From contig JAXGGA010002363.1 of NCBI GenBank assembly GCA_038373865.1, positions 1 to 64,000 on the forward strand: DNA of 64,000 nt, in the 5' to 3' direction. Below, piece after piece: positions 32,376 through 44,631 of the stretch. A model generated the notes under the pieces. The model did not search any database. It was not told where the DNA came from and saw only the letters and a program-made list of their open reading frames with translations. The position numbers and the translations under genes were made by a program. This stretch comes from Uloborus plumipes. Its lineage: Eukaryota > Arthropoda > Arachnida > Araneae > Uloboridae. Position 1 is the first letter of the stretch. The number at the start of each line of letters is the position of its first letter.

Positions 32376-33711
32376 CGAATATTTCTACCAAGCTTGATTA
32401 CTCTGTTTCCATACATTAAGATCTTTTACTTTTATATCAGTGATTCGGATGTTTCTAACATGTACTGTCTGTTTGCGTATTGTGAGCCTGGCAGCCACGA
32501 GCGCTTCCATTTGAAAAAGGGGAGATAGGTTTAGGATGCGCACTTCCCGATGCTTTCAGTTTTTGTTCGCTTGCTACTTCCTCGTTGCATTTCCCCCCTA
32601 TTTCGAGAAAGTCTGAAGAGATCTGGCGCGTGCGCAGATTTGACGGAGGTCTTGCGAAAAAATGTTAGACAGTATTTTGCTGCTTTTGTAACGTTAAATT
32701 CATATTTGTTAGTGTATAATTCTTTCAAATTTCCCACTGTGGCTTTTGTTTTAGAATTTTTACTGGAACAAGCCTTTTTTCTAATGTGCATTTTCTAAAA
32801 ATAATTACATAAATGAATAAATATTCCTTTAAAACATCACTAGGTAGGTCAAACTGTTCTACTTAAGAAAAAAAAAGAGCAAAAGGGATATATTTTTTTA
32901 GACGTTTTGGAAAATTGCCTCATACATGTTTTTTTTTTTTTGCATTAAGTAAAAAACATATCATGAGTTAATTTATAACTCAATCGCAATAATATTTAGG
33001 TAAAAACTCGTTACATTGCATATAAGCTTAATATTTTTCTCATTTCCAACGACTTGTTGTAAACGGCGTATGATGTTTTGAAATTGTAAGAAATTTCAAA
33101 ATACATTCCGAAGTCCTTTTACCCGCAAGGGACGAATAATCAAATCCCAAAACTTCAGAGATTTCACCTCGTAGTACACAACAATGCGCTTTTCGTCCAG
33201 AGGGGAAAGAGCCCCAGAAGTGTACTCGAGTCTAAATGGGGGTGGAAGGAAATAAAATAAAAAAGTTGATTTTATTGCTCAAAGAAATGTTAAAGTATCT
33301 TTGATGGATGATGTGGTAAAGTCGAATAAAGAAATCGGACCGTTCGCCCCGGGGTAGAAATAAATATATATTCGATGGACAAGGAGCCCTGGGTGGCTGT
33401 AAGATTAATGCTTTTTAAAGTGGCTGTCAATCTGTTGAAAATGCGGAAGTCTTGTGGTGTGTCCCCCGTTTTTGTATTTGCTACCAGAGAAGTATCATAC
33501 GATGGATGTCAGGTCAAAAGCAGAATTTACATTTATTTTCGACGTTAATAGAAAGCGATTTGGTTTAAAGTCCCTCCCAACTGAATGATTCTTTGTGTTT
33601 GAGTTATTTTATGCTCGTAAATAAATCGTTATCATTGAAAAGCAATCACGTCTCTAAAGTTCAAATCCGATTTGCTCTTTGAAAAAAAAAATCGACCAGA
33701 GTTGAAGCGCC
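32376..33711. other. Unassigned sequence
   Basis: Nothing recognised. A moderately GC-richer patch at 32460-32650 is open on both strands (82 and 86 codons), with no identifiable product. Confidence 0.45.
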
Positions 33712-33713
33712 TA

Positions 33714-34317
33714 CACTACGAAAAAAAAAAACTTGTTTTTACAGTATGATACTGACAGCATAGGTTCCAGTTTAAAACTGTAAAATGTAGTGTATTAAAC
33801 TGTAAATTTAGCTGTTTTAGTTTTAAACTGGATTCTTAGCTGCTACCCTAGTAATAATCCCATAATCTCTCATCGGTCGATGATCGGCCATTCGTCGAAA
33901 CCCAATGAAATTCTCATCGGCCGATGATCGGATTCGATGAGTTCTCATCGGGAATTGCTCCAATGTCTCATCGGCCAAACAGAATCCGAGCAGCAAAATC
34001 CGATGAGTTTTGCTCGAAATACGATGAGATTTGGAGCAATTTACGAGCAGTGCAGTCCCGTGCCAATGAATTTGGGATCAATTTTGGATGCTCGGCTTAT
34101 TTTCATCGGGAAAGTTGATCGGGAGGATATCGCTTTCCGATGAAAAGTAGCTCATCGAAATCCGTGCTCGGATACTGATCGGAACGATGTCATCGTGCGT
34201 TACGGGATCAATTTACGAAGAGTTCAATGATCGGCCGAGCAAAATCCGATGAGTTGATGCTACTTGGATAGTATTATTTATATTGTAAAAACAGCAGTTT
34301 CTTTTTTTTTTGCAGTG
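33714..34317. mobile_element. CACTGC-family MITE (TA target) carrying a foreign motif-rich island
   Basis: The ends are CACTACGAAAAAAAAAAAC and, inverted, CACTGCAAAAAAAAAAAGAA, flanked by TA (33712-33713 and 34318-34319). Inside each end are the family's TTTTTACAGTAT and GGTTCCAGTTTAAAACTGTA motifs, also seen at 63145-63487 and at 63925. The middle (33846-34275) is unlike the family and looks inserted. Confidence 0.72.
33846..34275. repeat. Island of reiterated CATCGG / CGATGAG motifs
   Basis: About 430 bases packed with TCTCATCGG, CCGATGATCGG, CCGATGAG and GATCGG in both orientations, and with GAGCAAAATCCGATGAG twice. The edges CTACCCTAGTAAT and (inverted) CTATCCAAGTAGC resemble each other, so it may itself be a small element inserted in the MITE. 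GC content is visibly higher than around it. Two overlapping frames of 64-68 codons are probably by-products of composition. Confidence 0.65.
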
Positions 34318-34319
34318 TA

Positions 34320-35513
34320 TTAGTACTCAATTTTATTATTTTTATTGGAAATAAAAAGGAGTAGAGTTTTAAATCTTAAAGAAAATAAATTAAAAAATAA
34401 ATCATTTAGGTACTTATATTTATTCATAAAATGCTTGAACAGATTGTGGAAATAATATATTTCCGTAACATTCAATATCTATTCATCTTGCACGTAAAAA
34501 ATAAGAAAAAAAAAACAGTAAAACTTGCTTTTAAATACTACTGTGACAGTGTTCTTACATTTTCTCAAAAAAGAATAAACATTTTTAAAAAGTGTGGTTA
34601 TCAGGATTTTTTACTAAATATTTCTGGTATTGTATCATACTTTTCAACCATATTTCAATGTTTTAATTTATAATATTTTTTAAAGAAAAAGCGTAGAGTA
34701 ATGCCACGAATGCCGAGTAGAAAATAGCTCAAAATCATTTTTTTATTAACATTATGTGGACATAGGTATATATCTACTCATCGGTAGATTTTTCCAAGTT
34801 ATAGAAAAATAGGTTGCGGACGAAGAAATGTCAAACACTGAGTCTGTGTCTAGATGTAGAATTTGATGGGATTTCATTTGCTTAGGTTTCGTCACCTTAC
34901 ATTTCTTTTTGTTTTTAATTTTTCAAAAATCCCCATGCTTTTATCACACGAAGGCTCATTTCTATTGACATTGGTTTCGGCATTGGTAGCTTGCCTAGTG
35001 AATTTGTGGTATGAAACACGATAAGGAAGCAGACTATTACTTCTTATTTCATTGACAACTTGAAACAAGTCCATGGAACAGGTCTTTAGCAACATTGTTT
35101 AGAAATCTGAATATTTATTGAGATATTTTTAAAAGAAAATAGAATATGAAATGATGCAAAAATATAGTTTTAAAAGAAAAAGATATATATTTAAATTTTT
35201 TTGTGATTTTTTTATTTAAAAAAAATCATTCATAACTCGAGTAACTTCTTAAATAAATTTTATGCTTAAAGTTATTCCACGTAACAAAATATTGCCTACA
35301 GTTTAGAGGGAGTCATGATTCCCATGAGATCTCCCTTGTATTCGCCCAAGTTGGTTTGTGTATGTGTGTGTGTGTGCATACGTGAGAGATGGAGAGAGAG
35401 TAAGAAAAGGCGGGAGTGTCAAGTTCAAAATTGTCAGTGATTCTTCTACATACTTTCTTCGTAAAATAATATCTATTTACAACCAAAAGTTATACGTGTT
35501 TTCACAAGTAAAA
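34320..35513. other. Unassigned AT-rich sequence
   Basis: A TG/GA microsatellite (about 35355-35399) is the only recognisable item. GAGGGAGTCATGATTCCCAT at 35308 resembles part of the hAT MITE interior at 3344-3541 but is too short to call. Confidence 0.5.
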
Positions 35514-35515
35514 TA

Positions 35516-37217
35516 GGATGAGTTCTGGTAAGTGCGTCCACGGGGTAAGTGCGTCCACTGGGAATTATATGAACACTGTCCTGAAATGGCTTCTGCAACA
35601 CATCGACTATGTTAGATAACTGTCTAATAATAATTTCAATAGGTAGAATTCAGGCCTGGATTCAATACACGAAACACAATCAGAGACAACTTAAATGTCT
35701 TCAAAGAAACTCTAAAGTAAAGATTGAGAAGGTTTTGTTTCAGTTTCTCTTGTAGTCATACCAAACAATTGAAGTCAAAAAATGCAAGTTCTTTCTCTTG
35801 AGTAATAGCTACTAATAACATACATGGGGTATTTTGATCAAATACTCTAACTAAAATTTGTTTATATGACGGTACGCACTTTCACTTTCTTTAAAGTAAG
35901 GTGGGGGTAAGTGCGTACCATTATGATGGGGCAAGTGCGTACCACTATCATGAGGCATATGCGTACTATTATGCGGAGCAAGTGCGTACCATTATGATGA
36001 GGCAAGTGTGTACCATTACGTGGAAAGTCCGACTCTCGTAATTCACCTTTAATTTTGCTTATAACTCTTTTATAAGCCGATTATAAATCCGATGTCATTT
36101 CCATCAAGTATTTATATTTACATTGAATGCGGAATAAGATTTCAATTTTATTCATTACTTCTGAAATATATTGGCTTTTAGATATCAGTTAGTACATTTT
36201 TCGTTGAAAATAGCGATCATAAGCTGTACTTAATTTAAACCAGAATGACAAATGAAGCAATGAAATTAAGTGAAACACTAAATAAGGAGCCAACTGATTT
36301 AAGAAACGAAGGTGGAGTAATGAATAAATTATATTTAAGAAAATTAAGAACACCTTGTGAAAAACTATTTCAATGTACAAGAAAAAAAAAGTATAAGTAC
36401 ATATCATGATCAATTCCTTTCTTTTTTTTTCTTTTTTGCTGTTTATTTTATGTTTTTTCTTACTGCTGCTGATTCTAATTAGAAAAATATTTTAAAACTG
36501 TATTTATTCAAAAAAAAGAAGGAAAAAAAACGATTGTTCACTCAGGTCACCTAACGATCTACCATGCAAATAGAATTAAAGAAAATCACAGGGGTACGCA
36601 CTTACAACAACGCTATTTGACCCACGTGTCTCATCTTACATTTAAGAAGGGGTAAGCGCGAACCTTGGCTTAAACACAGACTGATTAATGTATTCAACCA
36701 AAATAAACTATGTGGACTATAGGTGATTATTACTAAATAAAAACAACTTACATTTGCTCACTTGGGCTTATTAAAAGGACATAGGAAGAGTCACTGGCAC
36801 AACTCTCTCAATTTTTAAATCACAGTTGTTCACAAGACACGTGGGATATCACTGATAGCGTTTCATCCATGCAAGCAAGTGCTGATCTCTAGTATTAGGA
36901 ATTATCCCAAGGCTACTACCTAACATATTTAATATGTGCCAGAAGTTTTTTCCTGCTCATATTCGCATAATTTAAGGTGGACGCACTTACCCCGCTAGGC
37001 AGGGAAAGTGCGTACCTTAGAATAGGTGTCATAAACCAGGTCATAAAACCTATACTTATGGTTTATTTGACATATTATATGCATGAAAATCTTAGTAAAA
37101 GATCTGGAAAGAAAACTAAAAAAAAAAAATGTGAGCGTACAAGATTTTTCAACAGAGCAGCATCCTTGAGAACATGAACTTTTAAAAAAAAGGGTACGCA
37201 CTTACCAGAACTCACCC
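35516..37217. mobile_element. 1.7-kb non-autonomous element with reiterated AAGTGCGTACC motif
   Basis: The ends are inverted repeats: GGATGAGTTCTGGTAAGTGC on the left, and GGGTGAGTTCTGGTAAGTGC when the right end is inverted. TA flanks both (35514-35515 and 37218-37219), consistent with a TA-targeting transposase. The motif AAGTGCGT(A/C)C occurs at least a dozen times on both strands. Five occurrences form a ~25-bp tandem run with ACCATTATGATGRGGC (35908-36020). The interior otherwise is AT-rich without a transposase. The superfamily is not certain. Confidence 0.75.
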
Positions 37218-37317
37218 TACTTTTTTTTAAATCATATTAAACCAAAAACAAACCTAAAAAAGGAGTTAATGTTATTTAGTCGTCAACATTAGCAAAACAA
37301 ACCGATTTTACTGCAAA

Positions 37318-37490
37318 ATATCCAACACCAAGGGTTTCCTCCCCCAGACACTACTACCAAGTTCACCCAAAGGCGGAAAACATAAATGAAAATTCATTAA
37401 GGCTCTAGAGACAGGGAGAGAGCACTCATATTAAAATAACTCATCTCGAGCCGAGGCTGCAGCGGTAATGGATGAATCCGCTAAGAAGGC
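37318..37490 (+). repeat. Direct repeat, copy 1 (~170 bp, conserved)
   Basis: Shares CCAACACCAAGGG(T/C)TTCCTC, CACCCAAAGGCGG, AACATAAATGAAAATTCATT, AGCACTCATATTAAAATAAC and TAATGGATGA(A/G)TCCGCTAAG with 38098-38260. Copy 1 has an extra CCGAGGCTGCAGC. The blocks are far better preserved than the sequence between the copies. Confidence 0.85.
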
Positions 37491-38097
37491 TATTAGAATT
37501 ATTTACTTTTTCGAACGTACACTTAGTTTAAAATATTTATTTGCATATTCAGATTATTTTTATTTAAAGTGTAAGATGCCACTGCTTATAAATGAACTAA
37601 ACTGAAGACATGAATATGCAAATTGCCTTGCTATAAATACAAGGTATCGGTGTATGGGAGTTGTTGTTTAGTTAGCTACGAAGATGGTAGTTCTGTTATT
37701 CTGTGTTTTGTACATAAGTTTAAAAAAAAGTATCTTTGGACTATGTCTCCTGAACTCAACAGATATAAGGTCACAATGTATTTCTTCATCAGGGTGGATA
37801 TACGTTGTGCACACAGCGGTTAGTGGATATTAGCCTTTAGGAGCCGGGCGGAACACATGCTGCACCGTAACTATTTTTTTTTTTTTTTTTTTTTAGAGGA
37901 CGGGGTTGAGATTTTCACTCGAACCCTTTGGAGCCGGGGATTTTTTCAAGGTTTCATACGTCTGGTACGACAGTTTATACCTTCTCTTTTCAATGGAAAA
38001 GAAATCTGTCGTTCAACTGTCGTACTACCTGGGTCGAAAGAAATATTTCTAAAAAACAGCCCTGTTCCAAAAGGTTAGTTTCTACCCCAGACTGCAA
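37491..38097. other. Spacer between direct repeats, with poly(T) tract
   Basis: A run of about 24 T lies at 37868-37892. After it, TACGACAGTTTATACCTTC and, inverted, GGTAGTACGACAGTTGAACG form a weak inverted pair around 37967-38031. No gene was recognised. Confidence 0.45.
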
Positions 38098-38260
38098 GAT
38101 ATTCCAACACCAAGGGCTTCCTCCCCCAGACACAACCACCAAGTCCACCCAAAGGCGGGAAACATAAATGAAAATTCATTAAGGCACAAGAGAGAGGGCG
38201 AGCACTCATATTAAAATAACTCATCTCGAGGAGGTAATGGATGAGTCCGCTAAGAAGGCG
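38098..38260 (+). repeat. Direct repeat, copy 2
   Basis: Partner of 37318-37490 about 780 bases downstream in the same orientation. It continues into a GC-richer stretch (GGGCAGCGGCGGCCATTGTG, to about 38420), which could be promoter or exon sequence, but no product is recognisable. Confidence 0.85.
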
Positions 38261-39482
38261 ACAATTAGGGCAGCGGCGGCCATTGTGGGGCGCTTCAAAA
38301 ACGCAACAAAGCGTCTGTTCCGGATCCCATTTAAGAAAAGCGCCTCGCTAAGCAGGGAGTCTCTTTTGTTCAACTGTTGCTTCTCGGGAGATGGGTGAGG
38401 TTTTAATGTCCAGCGGAAGGGGCGAGAACATAAAAGCAGATCTTCAAATATGGATGGAGCCCGGAGAAATGGATCTTGGCGGGAGAAGTTGCTTGGTGCT
38501 GAGTGGCCACCTACTTTGGACCTATTATTATTATTATTATTATATCCCCCTCAACTATTTAAAATCACGTAATTTAAAGAAAATTCACAACTTATCAAAT
38601 GAAATCTTAGTTCAAATTATCATAAAGAAGCTTTGGATAAAAATGTTGTCTTATTCACCTAGCGTAAGGTTCTACGTCCCGTAGTTAAACTAAGTTCTTT
38701 AAAATAAAATTATTCAAATACTTTGATTAACTTACAGCTAAGCTTTATCAATTATTCATTAAAGTAATTAATGAAAAACACGCACTAAACTGAAAAAAAA
38801 GGAACTGGAATTGTTTGTTTATCAAGAAAATTCTTAATGAATTCTATCAAGCAAATAATTGTATTTATTTAAAGTTTTGTCAAAAAATTATAAATTTCTC
38901 ATGTCTTTAGAGAGTGAAGAAATCAACCCAGCGCTTCTAAACTTTTTTGCCCCTCTAACACGTGAAATTTTGGAAAAAATAAAAATTTCGCTGAATGATA
39001 ATTGTTTTTCCTTTATCAAAAGAAAAATAAGAAAAAGAAACTACATTAAGTACTAAATAAGTTCGTAACGCAATACCGTAATATATTAAAAGCAATAATT
39101 ATTTTTCTTATCTATAAGCGAATATATATTTAAAAACAAAAGAGTATAGTTTATAAAGCATGAGAATCTTATGAAGTGAAAAGAATGAACGTACTTGAAT
39201 ATTAACAATCTTAGAAGACAAATTTGTGCATTCCATATTTTGAAATTATGATTTTAGCGCAAAAACTAGCTTCAATAGTATTCTTTTACTACAAAAAAAA
39301 AAAAAAAAAACTTTTCTTACTCGAGTGCTTAAAAAAAATTGAGGAACCGATGAAAGTTTTCCACAAAGCGATGCCGGTTCTTATCGGATGAGTGGTTGAC
39401 ACTGCTTGGACTGAGTGATCTCTGTAAAACGGTTTTTCTGGTACAGCTATAAAATCGTGCAGGAAAGAGAAGCATCGGTTTA
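38261..39482. other. Unassigned sequence with (ATT)n microsatellite
   Basis: GC-richer at 38261-38510, then an ATT run (about 38523-38545), then AT-rich sequence. No gene or element called. Confidence 0.45.
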
Positions 39483-39490
39483 ATAGAAAG

Positions 39491-40151
39491 AAGTGGAGCG
39501 ACATCGATGTTCAAAATTAAAACGTTGATGTTATCAATACATTAACTCAAAAACATCGATGTTTTGAAACATTGAACTTTTAAATGTATATTCCTGAGTT
39601 ACAGTAAAACTACCAAAGGGATTTTTGATGCGGGAACTAAATTCACAGTAATCAATTTATCAATTAAGATTGTTTTTGAACTTTCAACGATAAGCTTATT
39701 AATGATCATAATTAATTATAAAAATTCCAAATTTATTAAGGCGAATGGATAAATAACTTATAAATTTAAAATACAAAAATTTGAATACAAATTAGCTGTA
39801 ATAATTTTTATGACGTCTTTTTAAATTTCCACCTGAATAATACAAAATTGATTGCAATTTAATCGCATCAAATAACAATCAAATGAAGAAATTTGTAGTA
39901 GATTACATGCAAAAAAGTATTTCTATATACACCTAACAATAGAAAACTCTTCCCAACGTGATAAATATCGCAATAATTAATTAACAAGGACTTTTTCATC
40001 ATAACTTATTAACATGTTCCCCTTTTTAAAGGACATTTTAGGTTATATTACAAAACATCGATGTTAGAACAAACATAGAACCTCCAATATCAATGGTAAA
40101 ACATTGATGTTTTAAGAAAAGCATCGACATTGATATCGCACCACTATTATT
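39491..40151. mobile_element. Candidate hAT-type element, ACATCGATG family
   Basis: Left-end AGTGGAGCGACATCGATGTT and right-end (inverted) AGTGGTGCGATATCAATGTC are related. ACATCGATGTT-like motifs recur near both ends. The 8-mer ATAGAAAG is found at 39483-39490 and 40152-40159 as a possible target duplication. The left end would have lost about five terminal bases relative to the right, so the boundary is uncertain. Confidence 0.6.
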
Positions 40152-40577
40152 ATAGAAAGTTTCGAAAAGAAATAAGTAATGATGACTAAAGTTTTTAGAA
40201 GAGGCAACCAATCCCAAACACGTTTTGTAAATATTGCTGGTAATGGGATTGATTCAAAGATAATTTATATCCCAATTTATAGCACTTAATAACATTCTCG
40301 CAACGTTTTCCAATCATTCTCTTTATTTTAAGTTTATATTATTGTGTTAAAATTTTATAGTTTAGTCTAACCAGATTTATCATGTGATCAATTAGTCAAT
40401 TAACAACTATGAAGCCAGATAAAAGAATTTTTGGAAACAATGTGTTTTTTTTTTCTTTCCTTTTTTTTTCTTTTTGTCTCTTCACACATTATAAATATAT
40501 TTTTGTTGAGAGTTTTTTTTTTGTCTAATTGCTTTCAATCCTTATTGTCTGTAAAATATCTTTTTTAACTGGAACAT
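40152..40577. other. Unassigned AT-rich sequence
   Basis: Contains T-rich tracts near 40450-40520. Nothing else recognised. Confidence 0.5.
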
Positions 40578-40585
40578 GTCTATCC

Positions 40586-41207
40586 CAGCGTTGGGTAAAT
40601 TTTAATCACATGGACAGTTAAAGGTTAACAATTGATCAATTGTAATCGTGGAAAATTACAATTAACAATTTATTAATTGTTAACTGTAGTAGTAACACTT
40701 AACAATTAACTAATACTTAATTGCAGTTTAATAAAGTTAACCATTAATTGATTGCTAATTGTAGTTAACTACAATTAACAATTGTCAATTGTTTGTGAAT
40801 TTTAACTAAAACTAACTCTTTAAAAATTACCAACTTTGTGTAATATACTGTACAGGCGACGGATCTACTTGAGACGTGGACCCGTACCATTTACTATTTA
40901 ATTATTTGAAAAAAAAAAGCAGAAAATAAAAGATCAATGCAAGTAAATCATTAGTGACTATAATGAAACATTGAAAACACAATTACAACAGTAACTAACT
41001 AATACCTATTGATACATAACGTTAATTGTTAATTTTAATTCTTTCACGAGACAAAAAATTAATTGCAATTGTTTTAATTGTGAAGGACAATTAACGTACA
41101 ATAATTCAATTAAATGAATTGCAAAGTGCAATTAATAGTTTAATCGTGATTAATTTAATTGCAATTGATTTAATATTTGAAAAAAAATTGATTAATGCCC
41201 AACACTG
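40586..41207. mobile_element. hAT-type element, CAGTGTTGGG termini, 622 bp
   Basis: Left end CAGCGTTGGGTAAATTTTAA; right end inverted CAGTGTTGGGCATTAATCAA. CAGTGTTGGGC-type ends are typical of a widespread hAT group. The subterminal regions are dense with AACAATTAA/TTAATTG motifs on both strands. The flanking 8-mers (GTCTATCC, ATATATCT) agree at only five positions, so the duplication is degraded or the element is old. No transposase. Confidence 0.75.
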
Positions 41208-42730
41208 ATATATCTTCTTCTATGTCACATTATGTTTCATACAGCGTTAATATTTATTTTTAAAAATCTATGAAAAAGAAAATAGGTTCAAGATTTTTTT
41301 CATAATTTATCGATAGCAGCACCCTATATCATTCAAATATGGGGTTCTATAGATAAAGGCACGAAAAAAATAAAGAAGAACAAAAGAAAAAAACTACTAG
41401 GTAGATTACTACATCAAAAAGACAACGAATTTCATGTTAGTTTCAAGAAAGCCTTCAATTAAAACCATAATTATGAATATTGATTAAATGTTTTTATCTT
41501 TCATGTAAACGAGTATTGATGAGTAAAATTCTTTGACAGTTAGCTTTATAATTAATATTATTCATTTTTCGGTTAGCCAACAACTAAAAAATTTGTAACA
41601 ACCAAACTGAAACCACGATGGATAAACTATGATGCTTTTTTTTTTCAATTATTATTATTTTTTTTTTTTTTTTTACTATTACGCTTACCTCATTAGCGTT
41701 TTTTAGATATAGAGAGAACCTATTTATTGACACGTTTGCGCAGTAACTTATACTCGGAAAAAAAATTCTTTTACAAATCATGAATTAAAACACCCTGTAA
41801 AAATTTAACAGTTTAAAGTTTTACTTATGAAGAAAGTTATGATCAATATAATTCTAATAACAAAATGACAAAAATAGGTCAAGTAAAAAAACAGAAAATT
41901 TGAAATTGTACTTACTAATTGTATAATGTTTAAATTCATGTATCATAAACATTGTACAATATTTGAATAAATCATATATTATACGTTTTAAATATTTGCA
42001 AATTATAAAAAAGAGTTCGAAAGAAATATTTATTTAATTTAACAGAAATTAAGAATAATGCAGCTTTCAGAACATTCAAAATAATGTATTTAAGCGTATA
42101 TAAAAATTTGCAAAGTATATTACTCTTCATTGTAACTAGAATATTATACCCAGTGCTATAATTGAATTGGAGATTTAAAGCAGGGGGACGCCACACCAAA
42201 CTTTTGGTTTTTTATTGAAAAAATAATGCAAACGTAATGTAAATGGATTTCCAACTATTTTTTCTTTTGAGAAAGGTAGCAAAAGTTGTGTTTAAGAATA
42301 TAGTTTATTATTATAAGCTAATTTATTATTAAGATCATTAGATCAGCTTAACAGTATATAACAATATAATATTTCATTTTTCTTACGTATTCAGCATTTA
42401 TTTAAACATGAACTGTTAATGAAGATGCATAAGTAAAGCCCTCCAATGCACATAAATGCGGTCGTTTGGATAACATGCTCCTTTCAGCTTTCGATAACTT
42501 TTATGCAGTTAACTGTTTCCTTCTGAACGTGTCAAATTTCTATCATGTACGTATATCTAGGAAAACTGAAGCTAATGAATGATTATCACATATTTTTGAT
42601 TTCATGGCAATTTTATTTGAGTCACATTCAGCCTAAGTCGGGCATATCTGAAGGCTTCTTTATTCAGATAAGTGGAATTCGACTGCGCTTTTTTTTAAAT
42701 ACGTTTTGTCATAGGCATTATATTAAAATA
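41208..42730. other. Unassigned AT-rich sequence
   Basis: T-rich simple sequence at about 41637-41676. Nothing else recognised. Confidence 0.5.
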
Positions 42731-44409
42731 CTAGCGGTACCCGCACGGCTTTGCCCGTGGTATAAAATTAAAATTTCATTTGTAAAATAATTGATATAGC
42801 AGAAAAAATGCTCTATTTTAGTTGTAATTCAACTATAATTCCTTCAAAATATGATATAAAAATCTGGTATGGACCCCACGCTACTTAATTTTATGTGTAA
42901 ATTTCTTAGTAGATGCCTCAAGTGCTAAAATAGTGCTTGGAGTGAGCAAGATAACAGTTCAAACATTTATATCTCTAGTTTGCCGCGAAACAATGCAAAA
43001 AAAATGTTTTACAATAATTAATCTCCTAAATATCGCCGATTTTAACATCATTCAGTGGATTTTTCGCAAAATATCGCCAATAGCGCCAAATTGAGTCCAA
43101 ATATAAAAAGAAAACAATTTTTTTCGCCAACTTGGTGATATGTCGCCAAATTGGCGGCAAATGCTTGACGACCAAAAGCTTGGCGATATATTGCCAAGTG
43201 GTCGGGCCAATTCATATCACTTTTGTCTGCATTGAAATGAACACTGATTTACTCCATAAAAGGGGTAAAACACCCCCTTGGAACATTCGAATGCAACCCC
43301 AAAGGAAGATGCACAAAAATAAGCCAAAAGAGAAAATAAGAACAATTTTGTTGCTCACAGAAACCAACAGAAATCTTACCAAAGTTTAAAAGAAGAAGAA
43401 AGTTTTATTTCCTAGCTTTAAAAACAAAACGAACGATGCAATAACGCAATTCATACGATATTTGGTTAATCTGCGCTTTAGGTACCCTTTTCTCGCTAAA
43501 TGGGCGATAGGCGCGCCAAGCGTGGTAACCCTGGCTATTTTGCGTAGTTTCTCTCAGAGCTTTCACTTCCGCGAGACACGCAAAAATGCGCCAAGTAATG
43601 TCCCAAAGCATTTTCACCCGGAAAAGACAGGGTTGCCAGAGAATTGAAACAAAAATACTACGCCTCCTCTAAAAAAAATATTACAAAGTAATACTGTTTC
43701 CAAACGTTGCCAAAATCAATGTTGCCGAAATGCGAAATCTATGAAAATGAAAAAAAAAAAAAAAAAAATCCGCCAAATCTTTTAATTAAGTCATTAGTAT
43801 ATTGGAAACAGGGTTGCCGGAAAAATACTACGCTCCTTATTTGGGCCGAAAAAATTTTACCGTAGTATCAAAAATACTACGTCTGGCGACGCTGGAAGAA
43901 GAACGAAACAAAAATAGGTATGAACACGTAACCATGGTAACAACATGAAAAGTTGATTTCCGTTGATAAAATAATTCTTTTCATCTCTCTTTTCAAACAA
44001 ATTTTATTATCGAGCTGAACCATTTTAGAATCGTTTGGCTTGCTTTACTGAAGGTAAGCCTTGAATTTCGGGATTCTAAAAACAATTATTACAGCTCTCC
44101 TGATGATCGTAGAAACTTCGAAAAAACTTCATTTTGTGCAGAAAATTCCAAGCTTTCGAATGACATAAGACTTGAAAATGTGTGTGAAATATTTCTTCCC
44201 TATTTTATCGAATTTCAGCTAAGAATTCGAATAGAAAAAGAACGAAATGGAATTTTCGAAAAATCGCTTCGAGGTGCAAAACTACATGTTACAAACTAAT
44301 TTTGTACCAAGTGGCATGAAAATCGACCGAACGGTTTTGGCGCTACGCGCGTAACAGACAGAAGGACAGAAAGAAAGAGAGACAAACCTTCAGCTTTATT
44401 ATTAGTAGA
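42731..44409 (-). mobile_element. Non-autonomous Helitron of a second lineage, ~1.68 kb
   Basis: On the minus strand the 5' end reads TCTACTAATAATAAAGCTGA, followed by a TCTTTCTGTC-type tract. The 3' end reads CCACGGGCAAAGCCGTGCGG then GTACCGCTAG followed by T. The hairpin and CTAG|T terminus fit Helitrons, but the base before TC is not the expected A. The interior has clusters of CGCCAAA/TTGGCG motifs (43010-43210) and a pair of GGGTTGCC..AATACTACGC blocks (43630 and 43811). No helicase or Rep motif is seen. Other insertions inside cannot be excluded. Confidence 0.65.
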
Positions 44410-44631
44410 GAAAATCCAAACAAGAGGAAAATCACGATAGCCTCCTCTTGACTGCATTTAGTTAAGATCTCAAGGGCAGTTGTCGCAAGTAGTTCATCGC
44501 CAGCCTTAGATGATACTCAAGTTGTACTTTTGGAGAATTATGTTCATCTTGTTTTCCTTGAAGAAGGCTTAGAGAACGAGGTCGTACGTGACAAAACAAA
44601 TTAATGTGTCACGTTCGCTCACAAGAGACAC

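Noticed and set aside
39491..40159. Firm call of a hAT target duplication ATAGAAAG
   Set aside because: The left terminus appears shortened relative to the right, so the 8-mer match could be chance; kept only as a candidate.
40578..41215. Intact 8-bp target duplication for the CAGTGTTGGG element
   Set aside because: Flanks GTCTATCC and ATATATCT match at only five of eight positions.
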